Source of the DNA: Syngnathus acus
Taxonomy: Eukaryota; Chordata; Actinopteri; Syngnathiformes; Syngnathidae
Assembly (NCBI RefSeq): GCF_901709675.1
Contig: NC_051105.1
Span: 6,005,104 to 6,069,103 of the forward strand
Direction of reading: 5' to 3'
DNA length: 64,000 bases
The translations under genes were made by a program, and so were the position numbers. The notes under the pieces were generated by a model. That model searched no databases. It worked only from the letters and a program-made list of their open reading frames with translations, and was not told the origin of the DNA. Positions 10,853-26,000 of the stretch are shown here, one piece after another. How positions within the stretch are numbered: the first letter of the stretch is position 1; each line of letters starts with the position of its first letter.

Positions 10853-12679
10853 TTGATTTAATTAGCACTATTTCACTAAACAATGTAAAATATACATTTC
10901 CAAAATAATTAAATATTTACAAATGCTAAATACAGACACAACAATAAAAAGACATGTGAAAATCATGAATATATTTTTTGATTGGACAAAACATGAAAAT
11001 CACAAATTTCTTTTTGGATTCAAAACACACAAAATCACAATTGTATTTGTGGATCCGAAAAACACAAGAAAATCATAATTATATTTGTGGACTGGATTTG
11101 TTTATATTTGTGGATTTGAAAAACATGTAAAATTTGGGGATGTATTTGTGTGACTAATTTTGACACAAATCCCTCCCTGTACAGATCAAGAGAAATCACG
11201 CCATAGCGTCTACATTCTTCATCATATTTGTCTAAGTCAATGCCATTGGCTATGTGTGTTCAATGGTGACTCAATACACTTAAGTGTTAATTGATTTTTT
11301 TTATTGATCTATTTATTCCCATTGCTAGAGGACAATCACAACAACCCCAACACAACCACCCTGTCCATTCCATTTTTCCCCCATTTTAAAATGACAAGGA
11401 AAAAAACACCAAGCATTACAAAATCCATTCTAAGAATTATTGTAGAGATAAAACACAATAGAAACATAACCATACGATACACCCAAGTCAAATCAATGAA
11501 TTCCCTTTAGACTCAACTTTCTACGAGACATCTCAAAAATATATTTATGTACACACTTTGCTGTATTGTACTGTACAAAATGTGGCAAAACCTGACACAT
11601 TCTCTGGAGACATGCAAACACCTTAGCGATTCTGCAAAAAAGTCCATTTGATAATATATTTTCAAATAGTAGGTCTTTGGAGAATATCCTAAAAAAGATT
11701 ATGCACCATTTTAGCGATGTCACTGCCTGCATTGATATTAAATAATATTGTGAAATTAATTATTACTGTATGGCCTGTTATTTATTATCGTCATGTAGAA
11801 ACGTAATTGAGACCATACGGCAGACTGAGAGTTTTATCTTTCAGATCTTAAACTGCGTCTATTTCTCAAACACCTGAGTTGACATCGGTTTACGTGACAC
11901 TACTAATGGAAAACTACCACCGCCAGCAAGATATATTACAGGATGTTGAACCTTATAAGGCATTTTACATGTCGACACAAAACCCCTGTACAAGAAATGT
12001 GACATAGTTGTGTTTGTAGTGACATAAAATGTTTTGATGTACAGTGGTGGAGGGAATTGCACTTATTTAGGATCTGAGTGGCCGGAGAGCATTTCTTTGT
12101 GCATCAATATCGAGCCTCCTCTCATGAGAAATGAATAGAATATCTGACGAGAAAAACATTGCTCAATAGTGAGGTATAAGTTTTCTATTTTTCTCATTTA
12201 AGTAAAACACTTTGTGAAGCGATCCAACAATGTTAGGAAGGACCTTTGGAAGGAGTTTGAGTAATTTGTCTTGCTAAAATGTTTTACCAATACAAGTGTT
12301 CCTGACCCCAAAATAGTATTTCATTTTTCGCCAGAGATTTTAGTTGCAATCCAACAAATCCAAAAAGTCAGACGATGTTAAGACGTGTTGTCCTCAAAAT
12401 GTTACCACAAAAGAGTCCGGGGGTGAAGGGAATGAACAAAACCATGCAACTGTAATAATGCTGAAGCATGATGTGATCCCGCAATAGACGAGGACAGTGT
12501 TCAGTGTGCTTTGACTGAAATTATTTAAGAGAGCATTTCCTACCTCAGGTCCTCGCAATAAAAAGTGTCATTGTCATCCTAGGTGTCCATATGTTGCCTT
12601 TATAACACACGAGCAGCTCTAAACTATGCTGTCCGTCTCCATCTCTAAAATATGGTCCAAATGCAAAAAGGTCTTCTGC
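10853..12679. other. DPP10 3' flank and probable 3' UTR
   Basis: The part just below the DPP10 stop codon (12680) should be its 3' UTR in the minus sense. Candidate AATAAA signals appear as TTTATT on the plus strand near 11308, but I cannot choose the real cleavage site. No other gene, repeat array or coding homology is visible here. Confidence 0.45.
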
Positions 12680-15600
12680 CTACTCCTCCTCCTCCTCTTC
12701 ATCATCCTCAATCAGTGGGATGAATTCCTCCTTCAAGCACTCCCTGTAGAAGCTCGTAAGAGTGGCATAGAGGTGCTGGTTGCTTTGATGAGACAGGAAA
12801 TGGCTTTCGTCTGGGTAGAGCTGGAATGGAAGAAGGCACATGAGTCTGAATGATATAAATCATGTTGGGTGTTCCGATGAAGGAACGCAATAACCATCAG
12901 GTACGTCCTTCTGTTGTTAACACTGCTGTAATAGGTGGTCGACAAACGCATTTGTCACCTGACCGCCATCTGCTCTGCACAATACAGCAAGGCCTAATGT
13001 GCAGAAAACTAAGCCACATTGTGGATGAATAAATAAATTAAAAAAAAAAACTCTCACACGGAAACACAGTTAAGTGGATCAACTCACGACACAAATTTGG
13101 ATAAAAACAAAAATTCAGGAAAACTCAATTTCCCCCATTGAGCTGACATGAACAATTGTAATTTTAATGTCATAATCAAACAGGCCGCAATCTGTTTCAT
13201 GTTCCTTCAGAGCTTTCTGCACACACAGAGCTTTCCAGTTTGCTAAATGCCAGCATAACAACTATTAACATATAAACAAACAAACAAAACATAACCAAAA
13301 AAAACCCCACAACAAATAAAACGCAACCTCACAGAAAATGTAAAATCCTTTATCTATATGACTTGGCATTTTCTCCACAATTGTTCCTATCTTATTGCAA
13401 ACAAATGTTAGCAGTTATTAAAATTTGCACCACTACAAGACAAAAATAATTTGCAAGGCAAGCCCAACTCTCAATACTAGTATGCACTCACAATGTTTCA
13501 AGGTATTTTTGTAGTTGTATTTATTTGTGTATCATTAGTTCAAAGATTGGCGCAATTTTGGACAACTATGTCCAATCTAACTGTGCAGTACATCTGCTAC
13601 ATTTAGCAGTGTTTGAATTTATTATTTTGTGCTTTTTTTCCCCTAAGCACATCTCCAATGGACACGAAGTGTTTTTCCAGGGGGTTACTTCGGCGACAGT
13701 CACCTGCATTGAGTAATTTGCTCCAACTTTCACGAGGTTCTTGACAAGCTCAGCAGTATGTTGGAAGTGGATGTTAGCTGCAAATAAAAAAGTGAAAATG
13801 TGTCAGCATAGTTCCTGCTCAAATCAGGGTTGTGGTAGAATTGAAATGCATCGACAAATTTGGCATTCATTCCTCATCAGAGCATGCAATCTTCTGAAAA
13901 TTTCTGCATCACTTCAGGCAATACACTTTCCTTTTCTTTTTTGATTAAAACTATTTGCTTCATTACATTCCAGAAATACTTGCTTCTTTGTGCTCAGCAT
14001 TGATGCACAACAGATCCAGTATATTCATTTACGGACAATTTATTTTCACTTACCATCTGCTGTGCCGTGCACCAGCATCAGTGTCTGGTCTCTAAGTGCA
14101 TGAACATTCTGCAGCACACTGGAGAACTGGAAGGTAATGAGAAATTACCAACTGCACTTGGGTAACTAGATTTAAGAGAGTGACGCTACATAACAAGAAA
14201 CAAAGACTGTGGTAATTGAAAATTCATAGATATGCCGCCAGACATGTTGGAGAAAATGTATGTCAGATGTGATCAAATGAAAAGGATAATGGAAATTTAT
14301 TTTCATTCTGACTACAGAATAATGCACACACACACACACGCACGCGTTTTTTTTTCTCCCAGGCCTTCTACCTCTGCTGCTGCAAAAAAAAAAACCTGGA
14401 TTGCTAAATGCATATCTAAATACAAAACATGAATCACACTCTTAACTGGTAATCACAGTTTTCTCTTACTGTGACAAAATTGACACTGACATGTACTGCA
14501 TGTATTGTATGTTAGGAATGTCACGGCAAGCAGTTTTCAATGAGTATTGACACACAAATGAGTAGCGGTGAACAAACCTGGTATCTGCTGTCATCTCGTA
14601 GAGGCATGCCAAGGTATCGCTCCGAGAAGGCTGATGCTATGCAAAAGAAAAATTACACTTTTTATGTAAAAGCTTCCTTGTTATTTGTAGGACTAAATAG
14701 CATTCCCATCCTTTGTTATAAAGTCTATCCAGCCTCGAGACATGAATGACAATACCGTATGCAATACTGCATTACCATATTGGGATTTTTCTTCCTGTAG
14801 GCGAATGCTGTGATGAAATAGCTTGCCGTCATATTGTGTTTTGTGAAAGGTTTTATGCTCACCATACAACTTCAAATCTGTCATGGGGGACATTGCACAT
14901 GTACATTTGAAGACACTGTCCGTAGACTTAAGCAGCATTAATGCGATATAGGCTCCATAACCCTGAACAAAAGAAAAAAACGTCATTGTACAACATAGGT
15001 TGATAATACAATATAAGAACAAAAAAATCCTAAAATCCTGATAAACAACATTGTCTCGGTTCGTGGCATTTACTTTCTTCCACCAAATGTTTGTGAATAG
15101 CCTAACGGCAAAAGGCAATTGTAAAAAAAGAATTTTCTGCATGCTTATATGACAAAGAGTATAGGCTCACCTTTCCAAAAATTGCTATCCGAGTTTTATC
15201 GATGTATGGAAAGCTCATCATGTAGCTGCAAGAACACAAGATTGCACTTTTGGACACGGGTACAATGCAACTTAAAATCAGCAGGCAAAAAAAAAACATT
15301 ACTAGTAGCTATTGTTTTTTTTTTGTTACTATTTTCTAGGACTATAAATTCACACTATAGTCAAACCACACAAGCTTAACATGTCAGAACTTTGTGTGGA
15401 TCAGTTAAGTTTCCTCACACTCCAATCTCCGACCTCATTTTGATTATATTGTGATTGTTTTAAGAGCCTAAAAAAATTCAATTAAACTTATCTGCTGACG
15501 CAAATTATTTTGTCATATTATATCTGAATAAAATACATATAAAAAAAGAGAAAACATACTCCACTGCTGCGATTTGGTCCTGAACATCCACAGTGCCCAG

Positions 15601-16138
15601 TCTCTGGTGGACCTCATGCAAGACCCTCTGGCCCTGAAAACCGCTACCGCGCCCATCGAGACGAGCCACAATAACGTTGTCTGAGCTGACCAGCACTGAG
15701 TCCCAGCTGAGAGCAAAGCGGTCACTCACAGTCTGACCACCTGGGAAGCCATCACTGTGGAAAGCAGAAAAAAAAACCCCCGACAGTAAGCCGTTTGAAA
15801 GAAACCCTCATTAAGAGTGCACAGAAATAAGATTGTTCTGCAACATCCATCCATCCATCCATCCATCCATCCATCCATCCATCCATCCATCCATCCATCC
15901 ATCCATCCATCCATCCATCCATCCATCCATCCATCCATCCATCCATCCATCCATTTTCTGAACCACTTATATGATATAGTAAATGTATGTTTTGCTGAAA
16001 TGCTGAATAGCGTTGATTTCTTGTATCATTATGCTAGTAATTAGTGATAGCAGCACTCAGGTACATACACTACCAAGAGGAGTCCATAGTGACGAGATTC
16101 CGAGAAGTCAGACGGATAGGAGATTTTCAAAGGTAAAT
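12680..16138 (-). CDS. dpp10: DPP10 exons 19-26, inactive alpha/beta-hydrolase domain
   Basis: Exon coordinates in transcript order are 16069-16138, 15560-15754, 15171-15225, 14863-14962, 14578-14636, 14054-14126, 13704-13777 and 12680-12820. Marker peptides are [76 protein letters not shown] and [10 protein letters not shown]. The nucleophile elbow reads G-K-G-Y-G instead of G-x-S-Y-G, which removes serine-protease activity while the fold is kept. The C-terminus ends in a run of Asp/Glu before a TAG stop. Confidence 0.95.
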
Positions 16139-19100
16139 CTATACAAAGGGAAAAGGAGTGGCTATTATATGAGAAATAATGCTCATTGGTTATCAGGATG
16201 CACAATGCGAGAGTTTATTTTTCACCAAAATGTCCGATTGAAACAGTCCTGAAGTCAGTCAGCTGGATCCTTTTGTAGTTCAAGGCTGTCTTCAGCAAGG
16301 AGTTGCTCTCAAGAATGTAGTAATCTGAAAAAGGAAGAGAATGTGAAGCGGGTTATTCATCGCATGAAGAAAAAAAAAAGTAATACGTACATAAACTGAG
16401 GATTAAGGGCTTGTTAAATACCTGAATCAGATTTGGAATAAATGAGGCAGTGCTAAATTGTTCTCTCTTTGTATAAAAAGTTATAGCAATAACAGGAATA
16501 CTCAGAGCGAACGTGACCTCTGGGGCTTTCCCATTTCTCCAAACCGAAGATACTTGGGAGGGGACTAAATGAAATGGAATTTAGATTGATTTTCTGATGG
16601 AAAACCTCAAATCAATAGAAGTGTCATTATAGAACCGAACCGCCAGGGGTCTTCGGTTCCCAGCTGTGGGCGGAAGACATATCCAGATAAGACTGAGCAA
16701 ATGACTTTTCTGCAGCACAGCTGTTAACTGATAGGCAAGGTGTCCAGGTCATCCGGAAAGGATTGACAGAGATGTTCTTTTTTCACATTTTGCTATATTC
16801 CAAAATGGAATTAATTCAACCTTTAATTTCTACACACAACACTGAATAATGACATAATAAAAAAGGCTCCACCCCCTTTTTAATTCATTTAAATTATTCA
16901 TTTTTTTGTCTTTGATAAAAAAAAATACACATGGTGTGTGGATGATGGAAAAATGATTTAATTCGCATGTTTTTTTTTTACATTACCCCCTACCCACCCT
17001 TTTTTTTTTTCCTCTGTAAAGTTACCAGGACTTCTGCTCAAGAAACCCTTTACTAAGCACCGCTGCCAGGATCAAGAAAAATATAGAGTTCCTTACTTGA
17101 ACTATTGAGACTGTGTAAGATCACCATTGGTGTTCCAGGACCTAAAATGAAAATGAAAAATTATAATGAATGCTTGAACAATTGATTCTGGCAAATGTCT
17201 CATCGTTGGTTCAATCAATAATTCCGTGCTGTCTACTTTGTACTCTTTGCATTTGCGTAAATTGTTTTAATTTTCTTTTTATTGCTGCCAGTCTTGGCCA
17301 GGTATTACTTGAATAAAATAAAGAAAAAAAATGCCTCACTCTATATTTTTAGGGGGGGAAACTAAGCAAAGTCTACTTGTTGTCAGGTTGTTCATTGGTG
17401 TAAGAAATGAACATAATTGCGGTCTGAAATTACAAGTATGAGTGCTCAGGGATGCTCAAATTGGAATCCTGCAATCACCTCATATCTGACGTCATTAGCA
17501 CTGGCTAACGGTAGCGCAAATTTCATTCCAAACAAACCACTGCAGTTTACTTACAGCCATTAGTTTGTTGCCAAGTAACAAACATATAGAGGAGGAACGG
17601 TTCAAATCGGTCGAATTTTCATTCACTTTATTGTCAGCTTCGAGGATGCATTCATATTTGTCTGAACAAGGCCTATGTCTATTATATTTCTTGGCAAGAA
17701 AAAACATTCCTTGAAAAGAAATACCCTCTCTGCCATTTTACATAAACGGAAGCACTTAGGTTCTTTATTTTCCTCATTATCCTTCGGCAAGCTGTATTTG
17801 TTTCGACCTTTGCATTGGGATGCCCACTTGTGTCTTATTAAAAGCATCTTATGATTGAAATTATACAAGCTTGTTTTTCCTGATGAAAAAGCAGGTGCTA
17901 TGTGAGCGTGGCCAACTGAAATCAAGTTTTCTCCACCTTTTATTGCTTTAGGGAGAGGGAACAATGTTATTGTACCATAAATCATTACTCCAAAAGGCCA
18001 AATGCTTCTGAGCATGAAGCACTCTCATCTGCCAAAATAAATTGAATACACAAAAACAACGAAGAGTCATTCTCTACTAAAAGAGTCACTCAAAACACAA
18101 TATCATTACCTGAAAGTAATTATAAAACATGGAGTTAATAAATCCTCTTAATTCTATGATCCCATTTATTTAACTTAGCACATAATGGATTTTCTTTTTA
18201 AAGCAACGGTTTTTGGGTCAGAGCTCAGCGATAATGTCAGGTCCTGAAAAGAGTCTGTCAAGGATTGTATTTAGACAGCTGTACGTCTAAGAAAGAGGCA
18301 ATCAGACCAGGAGGAATGAATGGAGTAGCTAAAATAGACATGTTCATATCTCTCCGTACATATTTATCTTTTCAGCATGCTGACATATAATTGTCACTTG
18401 TCCGTTAATCGTCATCCAACTTCCTCGGATTATGGTACAAACATCAGCGAGGCATTTGGCTGAGGTACAAGGTCAAATTAATACACATTTCTTTAAGCAG
18501 GTTCACATTCTATTTACTATAAAGTCGCTCTGGAATATAAGTCGTAAAGATGCATTACAGAGAAGAAGAAAAAATGTAAGTGGCTTTGAAGTCGGGTCAA
18601 ATTTGGGCGGAAATTTATTTACGATCAATTATGACTCCATTGTCTGAATGGTGAAGAGACCCTCATATATATGATTACTTACCTTTACAGTAGAGGATAA
18701 TGTGCTGGTGCGTTGGGCTGAGAACAGCATCAAAGTACAAACAGTGGGCCTTATTCAGCTCGCATGTTAAACACCATCGTGGAAACAATCCCACAGTTTT
18801 CACCCTAAAGGAAAGAGAAAACGAGTCAGACAATGTGGAAAACTAAAAAAAAAAAGAAAAAGCTCAATACTATGCAGTATAAAAAAACAAAACATTAATC
18901 CATTAATTTGCAGCTATGATAGCCAAGAAAAGAAGTGCAAAGAGAGGCTAAAGAGAATATTAATCAAACTGGAGCAAAACTAAAAATTACAAAAAATGAA
19001 AAAGAAAGCGTACAAACAACCGCTCACAAAATACTTAAGCGGATTGAATAAAAACTTTTCTGGGTTAGATTATAAGATTTATTATCTCCACCTAGCAGCG

Positions 19101-22100
19101 ATACTAAAAAAAAAATACACTATTACAATGAAAAGGAATGAAAACAAACCTGTAAAGTTGCCGTCTTCGTGGAGAGCCTTCCGTGCTGAGAAAATAACTA
19201 GAAAAAGATGATAATAAAGTGCACTCCTTAAATACTTTCATAAAACAAGAGGTGATCATATCATGAGTTAAACTTACAGGTTATCAGTGTTTTCATCATA
19301 GCCAAGGATTTTGGTCACCTCCCAGTTTCCCGATGTTAAATGTCGGACTTCATTCTCATCTGCTCTGAACTGAGGTGAGAAAGACAACATCTGCACTTTT
19401 TTGTTAATTATTAGTGACTCGATAATACAGTGTAAGTGCCAAAATGAATTCAAATTCCAGAAACGCAATATCAAAACGCTATTAGACTTCAAATACAATT
19501 TAAAAGGGAAGACAGGTCAGAAATTCTTTTCACACTGACTGAAAATGACACAAATTGCCTAAGGGCTGAACTTGTGAATGTAATACGACCATAGCCCGGA
19601 AACAGGTGATTAGTCCGTGACTTGAGCCCTTCGGCACTGTGATGTCACTTGACAGCCGTCCCAAGAGATGGATTAAAAAAAAAGAAAAAAAAAAAGGGTG
19701 ATTTTTCTACTTAACTCATATTCACAATATTAATCTATGTTTGGTTTAGTGGAACTGAGGCGCATATAACATATGTTAAAGAATCATTAAATTTGGGAAA
19801 GGTTGTTATATATTTTAAATGTATTCTGTAACACATCCAACATGACTAGAGACTTTTACATGAACACGTGGTCATGGAAAAAGGATGATGATGGACACAT
19901 AATGGATGGATGATTGGGAACATGCAGTTCCTTATTTCCATTGTGTCAAGACTAACAGGGTTGCTATCATTCACACAAATAGAAGTGCTGTCGGGTAATC
20001 AAGCTTCATTATAGAGCCATAAAATTAAGATATATGCCACAATTATATCTGATTTAATGGTAAAGAAATTAGGAGTGGCACACCAAATGTTGCATTTTTT
20101 CCAATTTCAATTTCAAGACGAATAAAACTTCACCTGAGTATTAAACATAGCGATGTGATGAAACTCTCCACGTCCTCCTTGTTTCACTGGAACAGTCAAG
20201 AAGAATCTTTTGCCATCTTTAGAGAACACTGGCTCTTGGTTCTATAGGAAAGAAAGAGACATCATCTTTAGAGACAATTTAAGCCAAAAGTTCCTACTGG
20301 AGAGAAATGGACCGTGACTGATGATACCGATCAGCCAGTGAAGAAAAAGATGTCGAAAAAAAGAGGGGAAACTTTCACTGAGTTTTTAAAAAATGGATTC
20401 AAAGTATCAAATTATTTCATATATGTTTAGTAGAAAGGACCATAGTAAAATTGCATTCTAAAATAACAAAAAAAGGGAAAAGGGAAAACAACAGTTCACC
20501 TGTTTGGAAAGCCAGAGCTCTGAATTTTCTTCATGTCTCTGAAAAAGACACAAAGCAAATTGTATGTTTTCTTTTATCCTCAACAATCTGATCACATGGC
20601 AATTTATCTTCAATAATTTTCCCAAATTTATCGCAGCACAGCTGAAAGAAAGGGTGTCTGTCACACATGGATGCACGTCCGGGGGTGGAAAGCTGTCTCC
20701 AACGGCCCACTTCAGGGCGACCCACTTGACATCATCCGTAAGTGGAGCTCTTCTTGCACTTCCTTATGAACTCTATCTCCTCCTACATGGTCTCCACTCT
20801 TTTGGAGGGCACATACCGTGACACAGGCTCCCGTGGTGGTGTCGCACACAGTCAAAATAGAGATGTTCTGAGCCCGGTTCAACCATCTGACAGATGTATG
20901 CGTCTTACTGATCCATTTCACCATTGTCACATAATGGTCCCTAAGGGGAGAAAGATGATCACATTTTGTTCTCAGTAAATGAATTGTGACAATAGAAATT
21001 GTTTGTATAATGTAAATTGCTGTATTGCGCGTTATTAAGCAAATGGCTCACACATATTTTATTATCCTCACATGAGAGAAATGAAGTTCTTCTCACCGTA
21101 GTTTGAGGCTGTCTGGAGGCATGAGCTCTAGCGTGTGCGTCGGCCCGTAAAGGTTGACAACAAAAAGCTTCACAACCGGATTGGGTTGGCCAGCCTGCAT
21201 GTGAGACAGGCCTTCATGAAATGTTTTCAATTTTGAAAGGTAGCAAATTTGAATTGGATTTGTAATATAAAGAGTAAAAGAAAGAATAAATTGTCATGAA
21301 GTGTTTTCATTTGTTCCCAATGTCACTCCTGTCAAAATGTATGACAGTGCGAGACGGAACTTTTACAGTTTAAGGAATTTTAGTTGAGTCACTAGGGTGC
21401 TACTGAACCTTGGAAGTGGAAGGGGAGAGGGACTTGTCAGTGGATAAATGACGTCTTGCACTCGCTACGAATGACATTGATTGACAGTGACGGCTACCTT
21501 GAGTATAGTCTTACATGGCGTCGCTTAGTACAGCTTTTTGCCTTTAAGCCACAAGAAAAGGAACACGTAACAGAAAATTTCTCGGGTGCACATAAGAATT
21601 TTGATCTGGTTCTCAAAGGAGCGCCAAAGGTTGTGAGCCAATCATCTCGAATTTTGCATTGATGATTGACGTATGTAGCTTACTGCAATATCTGGAGAAT
21701 ACTTCTTTAAAAATAATCAGGAAAAGGTTTGTGATTAGAACATACTTGTACCAAATTGAACGCACAATAATTGCTACTTTCAAGAGCTACTCACTCGTGT
21801 AGAGTTGGGCATTGAGAATTGAATGGAATAGGAACTAGCATTCAAGTTTGCCTTGAATCGTTGATTATTTGAAATGCCAGTGCAAAGATGGACCAATAGC
21901 AAACGTGTGGGCAGCTCATACAAATCAGCATGCCGGATAAGAACAAAGAAGCATTTTCTTGAGGTTCTCAAAAAAAAAGCTCTTTTGTGAAGAATTAGAG
22001 TGAATAGGTTTGATATTAAGATACTGGTAAAAAAAGTATTTTCAGAAAATCAAAGTTAAGTTAACAATAAACAGAGACATTCGTATGATTTCATCCCAAA

Positions 22101-23006
22101 AATAATTCTGGTTATACCTCTCTCTTTTTTTTCCCGCTCAGGTAACGCTTTAACACCTCAAGGCCCATCCTATGCTGTGCTACCCAAAAAAAAAAAAAAT
22201 GGTGTGCAAATAAATATTTTGAGTGTGCATGCACACCTGCGCACCACTTATGCGCACCCCTGGCTTGCTATATGACCGTAGGGGCACTTGTTCTGTTCTG
22301 TGCCTCCATTGATCTAGACTGGCTTTGTGAAACAAGTTTGTGCAGAAAATGTGAGGCAATTCCAAATAAATAATTGAAATTGTGACAACCACAGATGCGA
22401 ACCTATGATTGGGGATCTGTGAGTAGAATATGATAAGACATACCTTGGGGTATGGATACTGCTTTCCTTTGGGGTATGTCATACCAGTGAATCGTGGCAA
22501 AGCCATGTTAGGCACCTGACTGTCATTAAGCACAAGGAAGGCCAATCTCTCTCCGTCTGGCGACCACCAGTGGGCCACGTGGGTCTGAAGGATCTCCTCT
22601 GAAAGCGCACATTGCTCATTGTACAATTTGATCGAATTGAAACTCTCAACACTGTTTCATCAGGGCCAGCGTTTCTTAACTGGATCGATTGTCAAGAAAG
22701 CAGACGAAGAAACTGCAAACTAATTTTGGTTTGCATGAGCTAGTTTGCCCCATAATAACAGAAATCACCTTGTTGTTTTCGTCTCTTTTTTCCACAAGAT
22801 AACTGCACAACATTCCACCTAATTAAGCGGGTGTTTATCTGTTTAATTAAATCAAGGAGCTTCACAAGAGGTGATTGTAAGTCACTTTAGCATAAAAGAG
22901 ACAAGGTTTCACTAACGATTGCTTTTATCTAAGAATTGTAAGTTAGTGTAAGGACAATGGTCAAGGCCACCCATAGAGGAAAATAATAGGAACTGAGCCA
23001 TGTCGC

Positions 23007-23046
<40 letters not shown>

Positions 23047-26000
23047 GATGCAGGTAACTTGCACCACCCCCTAAATTTTTTGTAATTGACTTGCCTATTA
23101 AGAGTTCAAACAGGAAAAAAACGATTAGCCCAAAATGGTGTTACAACATTCCGAACTAATCTTACAATTGTAACATAATTATATTTCAATTTGTAACATT
23201 AAACACTCTGGAATGAAAGTTGGAATGAAAGCTATTTTAACATCCCTACAATATATCACTATTTAAATGTGCGGCATCACTGAAACATTCCACAAATAAT
23301 ATTGCACCTGAAAAGTCTAAATGCATGAATGGCTATTTATGTCCTGATATTATATATGGAAATCAAGGTGAAATGCATATTACCTTCATAAAGCCAGTCA
23401 GCAATCCCATTAAATATGACTCCTTCCTTTCCTGACGATGTCAGCCTTAGAGAGTTACTCTTCACATCAGACTGATAGTAAATGTTATTTTCAAATATGT
23501 AGATCTGCAAGGACAATGAACAAACAAACAAATGAACAAACAAAAGTTGAAAAAATTGAAAATAGGAGTTACTTAGGTCGTAAGAATAATCATGAATGCA
23601 TAAATAAATGTATAAATATAAATGTATAAACCATAAATGCAAGAAAACATGAACATGCAAAACAACTGACTGAAACAAAATAAAATAGAAAAGTAATGAA
23701 AGCTAGTTTTTGTTTTCTAACCAATTGTTGGCCTTGCACTCCCCAGGCAGCATACTGCAGGACTGAGTTCACCACCTCTGGAGGGTCAAGCTCCCAAACC
23801 TCTCTGGAAGATTCAAATAGCATTTTCAAGCTTACAATTGTTTTTAGGACAGTAAAGGAAAACGAAACGGTTTTAAAAGACTATCATGAATAATTCTTTT
23901 CAATAATTTAAAGTACAATGTATTTCATATCAAAACGACACTTTCTTCATGCTATTCATCAAATTTTAGTCATAGACCTGTAGATGTAATACTTGTCAAT
24001 AAAACATCTGAAATGAGGACAAAGCTGTTCATTCACATTGCTAATATGATTGGAACAAATAACCAGGACGGCGACAATTACCTTGTGTGAATATTATAGA
24101 TGCTGTAAGAAGCCATGTAGGAGTGTCTGTAAACCTGAAGCAAAATAAACACAGAGGGAGGAAGGCTTAAAAGAGGGCTGTCAAACACATTAATGCAAAA
24201 AGCAGCAGTGCCACAGATAATGACATCATGATAAAAAATGGGAAGGAAAAAAGGCATCAAACAGACTGCTTGCTGCTCACAGCGATAGAATCTGTAGACA
24301 ATGCAATTTGCACGGCTGACAGCTGTGATACGATTGCATCTCGCGAAAGCCGTCGCTGTGTGCTTTGCCTTTGGAAAAGCTCTGGCTGGCACCGTAATGT
24401 ACCGCCGTGGTTGCTAAGGGACACAACACACTCGGTCCATATTGGCATTTCATATTTCATCATAAAAATGAGCCACAGACACCATCATGTACAATAGGAG
24501 CTGACACTTCCTATAACATTGAATAAGCTTCAATCAATCAAATCACGTTTATTAATAGCACCTTCCCTCTAATTTATGAGAAAATACAAAGTCAAATCTA
24601 TGGCAAATTTGGTTGGCCTTCTCTGAGTGCCCGCAGGTACATGCACTGGCTGCGTCTGATTTATAAAGCTGTCTTATTTGATTTAGAACCAGTCAATGTA
24701 TGAACAGTGAATACTATTTTTAATGAAACCTACCTGTTTGACATCATAGGCAAAAAGAACATACTTGAAGTCAGGCGACACAGAGTACTTGGCCACGTTG
24801 AAATTTATCTAATGGAAAGGGAGACAACGCAATATTGGATAAAACCATCAAATGTAACTACTGGATCACACACAAATATTTTGTTTTACTTACAAATGTT
24901 GTGTTTGAGAGGACAATCTCGGTTTCGTTAGAGAGGATGTTGAACTTGATGACATGGCCGTCACTGTTTCTGTAAATAACTTCAGAATCTGTATGGAAGC
25001 AAAGGGAATTAAAAAAAAAAAAAACATTCAGCATACAGGGGAAAGAGAATTCCAATACTGACAAATCATATGAATGTGTACAAATCCATAAAGATTTAAG
25101 AGCCAAGCAGCACGAAAGGATTTCTCCCGAAACATTTCATCGCCGAGGCAGCACAGCTGATGGAAAAGCTGCTTTGTTCTGAGAGCATAATAGTCTGAAA
25201 CCATCAAAATAAAGGAATAGAAAATAAAAAATAAAATCATGATTGCTACAGGTTGTTTACAATAGGTTCATACATATTACATTTTAAGTGATTCAGTTCA
25301 GCAATGGTGATTACTGTCTGACTTTTAATTATAACATTTGCATAAGTAGTGTAAAGAAGACGACAAAATCACCTTTCCTTTAATGAAAGTGACAACCAGA
25401 ACAAAGCCCTGGCGAAGAGTGGGCCGAAAACCATTGGCATTCATTAACGTCATCATGTCATACAGGCAACGTGCATAATTATTACCAATGGGAACGTTGA
25501 TCTGACAATGATCGTTTTAGACAAAGTGTAATTACAATTACCGCACACAACTCTCAATTAATAAAATCTAAAATGTCTGAGTGCATCACAATTTGAAATT
25601 CAAGAAGGGATGGATGGATGGATGGATGGATGGATGGATGGATGGATGGATGGATGGATGGATGGATGGATGGATGGATGGATGGATGGATGGATGGATG
25701 GATGGATGGATGGATGATGGACAGACGGATGGCCGATATTTGCAAACAAAAAACAATGTTGATCAGTTTGAATATTACATCTCATTTTTGTAAAGCTTTA
25801 CATCAGTGTTTCCCAACCACTTTTTCATCCACGGCACATCTTTTCATAGGAAAAAATCTCGAGGCACACAACCACCAAAAATCTTTTAGCCTTACACCAG
25901 GTTCTATATTAAAATTAGTTTCGTTACAAAGAAAGACGTGAAAGTGCTATATAAATAAAGCCCTATTCCTATATATAGAGTTGAATCACTGAATAAAAAT

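Noticed and set aside
15726-15950. Open frames encoding repeated MDGW or HPSI peptides
   Set aside because: They are translations of the ATCC/GGAT tetranucleotide arrays (also at 25554-25941) and carry no gene signal.
25608-25716. Regular short repeats that might suggest a CRISPR array
   Set aside because: The unit is 4 bp with no spacers, in a vertebrate intron. It is a microsatellite.
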